Below are positions 4,809 to 8,007 of a stretch of 8,007 nucleotides of DNA, one piece after another (position 1 is the first letter of the stretch; the number at the start of each line of letters is the position of its first letter). A program made the translations under genes and the position numbers. The notes under the pieces are model-generated. The model made no database searches. It saw only the letters and a program-made list of their open reading frames with translations, and was not told where the DNA came from. Where the stretch lies: NCBI GenBank assembly GCA_002385675.1, contig DGDY01000208.1, positions 1 to 8,007 of the forward strand. The letters are read 5' to 3'. This DNA is from Anaerolineales bacterium UBA3940. Lineage in GTDB: Bacteria; Chloroflexota; Anaerolineae; Aggregatilineales; UBA3940.

Positions 4809-5570
4809 TCAGGGCAGCCCGGCAAGGTCGATGGAGCCCAGCAGCGAGTCGCCGCCGTCCACGTTGAGCACCGCCCCGGTGATAAAGTCGTTCTCGGCGA
4901 GCGCAAGCACGGCCTGCACGACGTTCTCAGGCGTGCCCGCGCGCTCAAGCGGCAGCGCGGCGCTGAGCGCCTCCCAGCGTGCGTCCGGCATGGCGTCGGG
5001 CTTGAGGACCGGGCCGGGCACGACCGCGTTGACGCGGATATCCGGCCCCAGCGACTTGGCGAGCACCTGCGTCAGCATGATCAGCCCGGCCTTGCTCACG
5101 CTGTGGATGGGGAAGCGGGTCCAGGGCACCTGCCCGGCGACATCCGCGATGTTGATGATCACCCCCGGCGACTGGCGGGCGAGCATCAGGTGGGCGGCGC
5201 GCTGGCTGCACAGGAACGGCGCGCGCAGGTTGACGGCCATCACGTAGTTCCAGTCGCTGACGGTTGCCTCAAGGATGTGCCCCGCGAGGAACGTCGAGGC
5301 GCTGTTGACCAGCAGGTCGAGCTGGCGGAAGGTGCTCTCCAGCGTGACGAAGATGTGCTCGATGTCGAGCGGGTTGCCGAGGTTGCCCTGTACCGCTTCG
5401 GCCTGTACGCCCATCGCCCGTATCTCGTCGAGCGTTTGCCGGGCCTCCGCCTCGCTGCGGTTGTAGTGGATGAGCACGTTCATGCCGCGTGCCGCAAGCC
5501 CCAGCGCAATCGCCTTCCCGACGCGGCGTGCGCCGCCGGTCACCAGCGCGACTTTCCCATTAAGGTCCAT
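4809..5570 (-). CDS. SDR-family oxidoreductase, pteridine-reductase-like, with variant catalytic residues
   Basis: From the ATG at 5570 (AAGGA ten bases upstream) this is a 253-residue classical-length short-chain dehydrogenase. TGGARRVG (11-18) is the nucleotide-binding loop, with the double Arg often seen in pteridine-reductase-like members that prefer NADPH. NSAS (89-92) replaces NNAG, N114 is the structural catalytic Asn, and VNAVVPGPV (180-188) and the C-terminal VDGGDS are typical. At the catalytic positions it has D143 instead of Ser and H156 instead of Tyr, with K160 conserved in HSVSK; the 13-residue spacing is kept. Asp at the Ser position is known from pteridine reductase; His for Tyr is odd. 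The substrate is uncertain. A GTG start at 5612 would add 14 residues but lies in a GTGCCC/GGGCAC hairpin and is less likely. Confidence 0.88.
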   Translation of the reverse strand: MDLNGKVALVTGGARRVGKAIALGLAARGMNVLIHYNRSEAEARQTLDEIRAMGVQAEAVQGNLGNPLDIEHIFVTLESTFRQLDLLVNSASTFLAGHILEATVSDWNYVMAVNLRAPFLCSQRAAHLMLARQSPGVIINIADVAGQVPWTRFPIHSVSKAGLIMLTQVLAKSLGPDIRVNAVVPGPVLKPDAMPDARWEALSAALPLERAGTPENVVQAVLALAENDFITGAVLNVDGGDSLLGSIDLAGLP

Positions 5571-5777
5571 GCAGATCCGTTCCTTTTCGCTCGGCGTGCC
5601 CGGCGCGGGCACAGGGGACAGGTCAACACGGCCCGCCGCTGTTGGCTCGTGTTTAGAAAAAGTTTAGCCCACTTTAGGACTTTTTTAGCGGTTCGCCATT
5701 ATCCTAGCCGTTAGTAAAGAAGCGTCACAAACTATTCTATTTGTATTGGGTAGGAACTGAAACATCAAGGGCCGTAG
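5571..5777. promoter_or_regulatory. AT-rich divergent intergenic region with phased TTTAG motifs
   Basis: This 207-bp gap separates the divergent SDR and DUF2188 genes and is much more AT-rich than its surroundings. Four TTTAG copies start at 5652, 5663, 5673 and 5684, spaced 11, 10 and 11 bp, so they lie on one face of the helix. They could give intrinsic curvature or form a multi-site operator. A candidate SDR promoter lies just upstream at 5701-5730. No strong plus-strand promoter stands out; TTAGTA (5711) with TATTCT (5733) is the best weak pair. Confidence 0.5.
5701..5730 (-). promoter_or_regulatory. Candidate promoter of the SDR gene
   Basis: On the minus strand TTGTGA (5730-5725) and TAGGAT (5706-5701) are separated by 18 bp. 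Each box matches consensus at four of six bases. Transcription would start near 5694 and run through the phased CTAAA motifs. Confidence 0.35.
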
Positions 5778-6017
5778 ATGGCAGCAGCAGGCGCGAACGT
5801 ATGGGTGATCCGCTGCGACGACGGGTCGTGGGCGGTGCGGCGTGCGGACGAGCCCTCGATGCTGCGCCGGGTGCGCACGCAGGCGGATGCGCTGGCGGTT
5901 GGTCAGCGGCTGGCGAGAAGCGAGGGCGTGGACCTGATCGTGATGGGCCACGGCGGGATAACCCGGCTGCCCGCCGGGCAACCGGGCGGACGGCCTGGCA
6001 ACAACGGGCGTTCATAG
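5778..6017 (+). CDS. DUF2188 family small protein
   Basis: This 79-residue protein reads NVWVIRCDDGSWAVRRADEPS, then RTQADALAVGQRLARSEGVDLIVMGHGGITR. That is the DUF2188 pattern: a short beta-hairpin with a conserved W(A/E)V, a helix with repeated Ala and Arg, and a closing LIV.G..G strand. Members are small cytoplasmic proteins of unknown function, and nothing here narrows the role. The C-terminal tail is Gly/Pro-rich and probably disordered. AAGG sits about six bases before the ATG. It lies upstream of the DUF421 gene on the same strand, but a hairpin at 6068-6096 separates them. Confidence 0.8.
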   Translation: MAAAGANVWVIRCDDGSWAVRRADEPSMLRRVRTQADALAVGQRLARSEGVDLIVMGHGGITRLPAGQPGGRPGNNGRS

Positions 6018-6067
6018 GCTGGCGCGGGGCGCGATGAGCTCCCCAATGCGATAAGCGCGAGACGGGG

Positions 6068-6096
6068 GCGGCTGCCAGGAGCAACCGGGCAGCCGC
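6068..6096 (+). terminator. Terminator-like hairpin after the DUF2188 gene
   Basis: GCGGCTGCC (6068-6076) and GGCAGCCGC (6088-6096) form a perfect 9-bp stem with an 11-base loop, followed by TTGT. It may end or attenuate transcription from the DUF2188 gene. It also argues against the TTG at 6097 being the start of the next gene. Confidence 0.5.
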
Positions 6097-6159
6097 TTGT
6101 CGTATGAGGATGCGTTCGCCGCTTGCACTCCGAGCAACGGCGGCATGGGGAGATGCAAC

Positions 6160-6906
6160 ATGATGGATGGAACGTACACGTTCGATCTGGAGCGTATATT
6201 CATCGGCAACCTGCCGCTCCTCTTTTTCGTGGAAGTCGTGATGCGTACCACGATCCTGTACATGTGGACGCTCTTCATGCTGCGGGTGACCGGCAAGCGC
6301 GGGATGGGCGAGCTGACCGCGCTCGAACTGCTGATCGTGATCGGGCTGGGCTCGGCGGTTGGCGACCCGATGTTTTACCCCGACGTTCCGATCCTGCACG
6401 GCATGGCGGCTATCGCGCTTGTCGTGCTACTGCACCACGCGACGGTCATGTTCACGAACCGCTGGCCTCGCGCTCACGATTTCGTGATCGGCAGGCCGAG
6501 GCAGCTTGTAGCGGATGGCCGCCTGGACCTCAAAGGCATGGGCGAGTCCCAGATCTCGCGCGAGGAGATCTTTACCGGACTGCGGCAGGAGCGGTTCAGG
6601 CACCTCGGCCAGATCCGGCGCCTGTGGGCCGAGCCGGATGGCAAGTTCAGCATCGTGCCCTATGAGGCGGGCGACGTCCGGCCCGGTCTGCCGTTCATCC
6701 CGCCCGACGATGTCGAGGCGTCGGTCAAGCACCCGGCAGGTGAGCCCGCGCCGGAGTCGCACGTGTTCGCCTGCGATTACTGCGGCTTTACAGAGGCGTT
6801 TGCCGCCGGTGAAGTCCTGCCCGTCTGCCCGCGCTGCGAGCACGACTGCTGGCAGTACGCATCCGACGAGGGCGTGAGGAGCGGGCCCGCCCCGGCGGCT
6901 GCTTAA
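6160..6906 (+). CDS. DUF421 (YetF/YcaP-like) membrane protein with C-terminal zinc-ribbon-like tail
   Basis: From ATG 6160 (GGGGAG at 6147-6152, seven bases upstream) this is a 248-residue protein. Three hydrophobic segments (about 18-42, 53-70 and 80-97) surround the family signature RTTILYMWTLFMLRVTGKRGMGELTALELLIVIGLGSAVGDPM. The cytoplasmic DUF421 domain follows, with VIGRPRQLVADGRLDLKGM, then SREEIFTGLRQERFRHLGQIRRLWAEPDGKFSIV. In Bacillus subtilis, YetF-type proteins are membrane proteins of poorly defined role. Most family members I know end soon after this domain. Here about 50 more residues include CDYC (205-208) and CPRC (223-226), with H228 and C230 nearby, a likely zinc-binding ribbon. 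The frame extends upstream to a TTG at 6097, but that lies against the 6068-6096 hairpin and lacks a ribosome site. ATG 6163 is an equally spaced alternative. Confidence 0.88.
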   Translation: MMDGTYTFDLERIFIGNLPLLFFVEVVMRTTILYMWTLFMLRVTGKRGMGELTALELLIVIGLGSAVGDPMFYPDVPILHGMAAIALVVLLHHATVMFTNRWPRAHDFVIGRPRQLVADGRLDLKGMGESQISREEIFTGLRQERFRHLGQIRRLWAEPDGKFSIVPYEAGDVRPGLPFIPPDDVEASVKHPAGEPAPESHVFACDYCGFTEAFAAGEVLPVCPRCEHDCWQYASDEGVRSGPAPAAA

Positions 6907-6916
6907 GGGCGCTGCC

Positions 6917-6946
6917 TTCACAAATCGCGGCGGGATGCGGTACCCT
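6917..6946 (+). promoter_or_regulatory. Weak candidate promoter of the glycoside hydrolase gene
   Basis: TTCACA (6917-6922) and TACCCT (6941-6946) are 18 bp apart. The -35 matches consensus at five of six bases, but the -10 only at the first two and last positions. It is the best pair in the 88-bp gap after the DUF421 stop. Confidence 0.3.
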
Positions 6947-6994
6947 CTTAGGGAATCGTCATGATCCGCTGCTGACCACACAGGGTATAACCAC

Positions 6995-7946
6995 ATGGCA
7001 ACCGAAGACATCCGGCTGGCCGAGTACCAGCTTCGTGTTGACACCGGGACGGGCAGCCTTGCCGGGCTTCGCCTCGGCAACGGGCCGGACATGGTTGGGC
7101 ACGGGCGCCCCATGCCGCACCTCGGCGCGGCACTCGCCTACGAGCCAATCGAGGGCGCGCCGCGCTACCACAGCCACCACGCGGATAATCACAACCTCAC
7201 CGTGACGTGCATGCTCGGCCCGCTCCTCATTCACGTCCACTACGCGCTGACCTCCGGCCTGATCGAGCGGCGCGTGACGGTCGAGAACGCCGCCGAGGAG
7301 GAGGTTCAGCTTACGGGCGTGCGACTGGTGCTGGGGGGCGTTTCTGCCGGGGAGCCGGACCAGTGCCTGTTCGATGCGCCGGGCAACGTCGTGCGCCCGC
7401 GCGTGCCGCTGAGCGTCGCCGCGAGCCAGCCGCCGGGGACGGGCTTCGGCCCGCCGTCCTATGACTACGACTTCGCGCCGGGGAAGGAGCACCGCTGGGG
7501 GCGGGCGATTGCCGATGCGCCCGATGTCGGCCCCGGCCTGCTGATCGTCCATAACCCGCTAACACACTGGCACCTGCTGACGTGGTATGTCAGCGACGTG
7601 CAGGCCGCCCATCCGTGGGTCAGTGGGGATGGCGCGCATGCGGCGCTCGGCTTTGACGTGGGGCTTGCAGGGTGGCTCGCGCCCGGTGACGCGCTCACGG
7701 CGGGCACGCAGTACATCTTCCTGTTCAACGGCCCTTACGAGGACGCGCTCGACGCCTACCGCGCTTACTATCACCACAGCGACCTGCTGCCGACGCTCTA
7801 CCCGGAGCCTGACCATGCCGCCGACTGGGCGGGCGTGTATGAGGTCCATCCGGGACAGTTCGGGGGCTTTCAGGGGCTGCGGGGGGCGCTGCCCCGCCTG
7901 CAGGACCTGGGGATCGACACGTTGTACCTGCTGACCATTTACTCCC
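6995..7946 (+). CDS. Probable glycoside hydrolase, N-terminal part (truncated by adapter)
   Basis: The frame is open from ATG 6995 to the window end, but only about 317 codons are genomic because adapter sequence begins at 7947. An in-frame TGA at 6962-6964 limits the start; the ribosome site is weak. Residues 1 to about 265 look like a beta-sandwich, with strands such as LIERRVTVENAAEEEVQLTGVRLVLGG and many aromatic and His residues. After YRAYYHHSDLLPTLYP comes WAGVYEVHPGQFGGFQGLRGALPRLQDLGIDTLYLL (about 279-313). This resembles the first two beta-alpha units of a TIM barrel in the alpha-amylase superfamily (GH13-like: YEVH..F, L..LGid.lyL.PI). The catalytic Asp/Glu region is missing, so family, substrate and retention of activity cannot be judged. 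Other barrel hydrolases such as GH36 remain possible. Confidence 0.7.
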
Positions 7947-8007
7947 CTGTCTCTTATACACAACTGACGCTGCCGACAAAGAGGATATTGGAGGTCTCGG
8001 TATTTCT
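7947..8007. other. Nextera transposon-end and sequencing adapter carry-over (not genomic)
   Basis: From 7947 the sequence matches the Nextera mosaic end CTGTCTCTTATACACATCT with one mismatch, then GACGCTGCCGACGA with one mismatch. Next comes AGAGGATA (7980-7987), the reverse complement of i5 index TATCCTCT (known as 503). The remaining bases partly match the expected GTGTAGATCTCGGT stretch. This order is that of the read-1/i5 library adapter, so these bases are an artefact with some sequencing errors. Any protein call using them is false, including a minus-strand frame starting MCIRDR, a well-known translation of this adapter. Confidence 0.96.

Noticed and set aside
6097..6159. TTG 6097 as start of the DUF421 gene
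   Set aside because: It directly abuts a 9-bp hairpin and has no ribosome site, whereas GGGGAG sits seven bases before ATG 6160.
7559..7963. 134-codon minus-strand protein starting MCIRDR
   Set aside because: The start codon and first residues are translated Nextera adapter; the rest is antisense to the glycoside hydrolase.

Overview
The window is GC-rich bacterial chromosomal DNA with ordinary housekeeping and accessory genes. The mix suggests Chloroflexota or a similar high-GC, non-proteobacterial lineage: a TolB-like PD40 propeller on a membrane anchor, an SRPBCC protein, a thioredoxin-reductase-like flavoprotein, a DUF421 membrane protein, and short palindromic repeats built on GTAGGGGC. 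This placement is inference from gene content and style. No phage, insertion sequence, CRISPR array or defence locus is visible.

Layout. Bases 1-240 are non-coding and repetitive; the window opens inside a repeat. The minus strand then encodes a small signal recognition particle RNA (about 288-398) with its own promoter. A divergent promoter carrying a palindrome drives a VOC/glyoxalase-fold protein (598-990), which ends at a strong hairpin. A minus-strand block follows: the propeller protein (1079-2140), an SRPBCC protein that appears frameshifted (2198-2892), and tRNA-Ser(GGA) (2972-3059) with its own promoter and intrinsic terminator. cutA (3223-3552) is transcribed divergently from the tRNA. 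It converges on a thioredoxin-reductase-like gene (3655-4635, minus) across a shared hairpin. An SDR oxidoreductase (4809-5570, minus) lies upstream of the reductase and may be co-transcribed with it. Across an AT-rich divergent region, the plus strand carries a DUF2188 protein (5778-6017), a DUF421 membrane protein with a C-terminal zinc-ribbon-like tail (6160-6906), and the 5' part of a probable glycoside hydrolase (from 6995).

The last 61 bases (7947-8007) are not genomic. They match the Nextera transposase end, read-1 adapter and an index-like octamer, so the final gene is cut off by adapter carry-over at a contig end. The left edge lies inside a repeat, which is a typical assembly break. 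The window is therefore probably the end of a short-read contig.

The genes do not form one pathway. I see no convincing undescribed system. The more interesting points are a TrxR-like flavoprotein without the usual NADPH-binding motif, an SDR with Asp and His at the Ser/Tyr catalytic positions, a zinc-ribbon extension on DUF421, the SRPBCC frameshift with GTGA stop/start geometry, and several well-formed promoters and hairpins.
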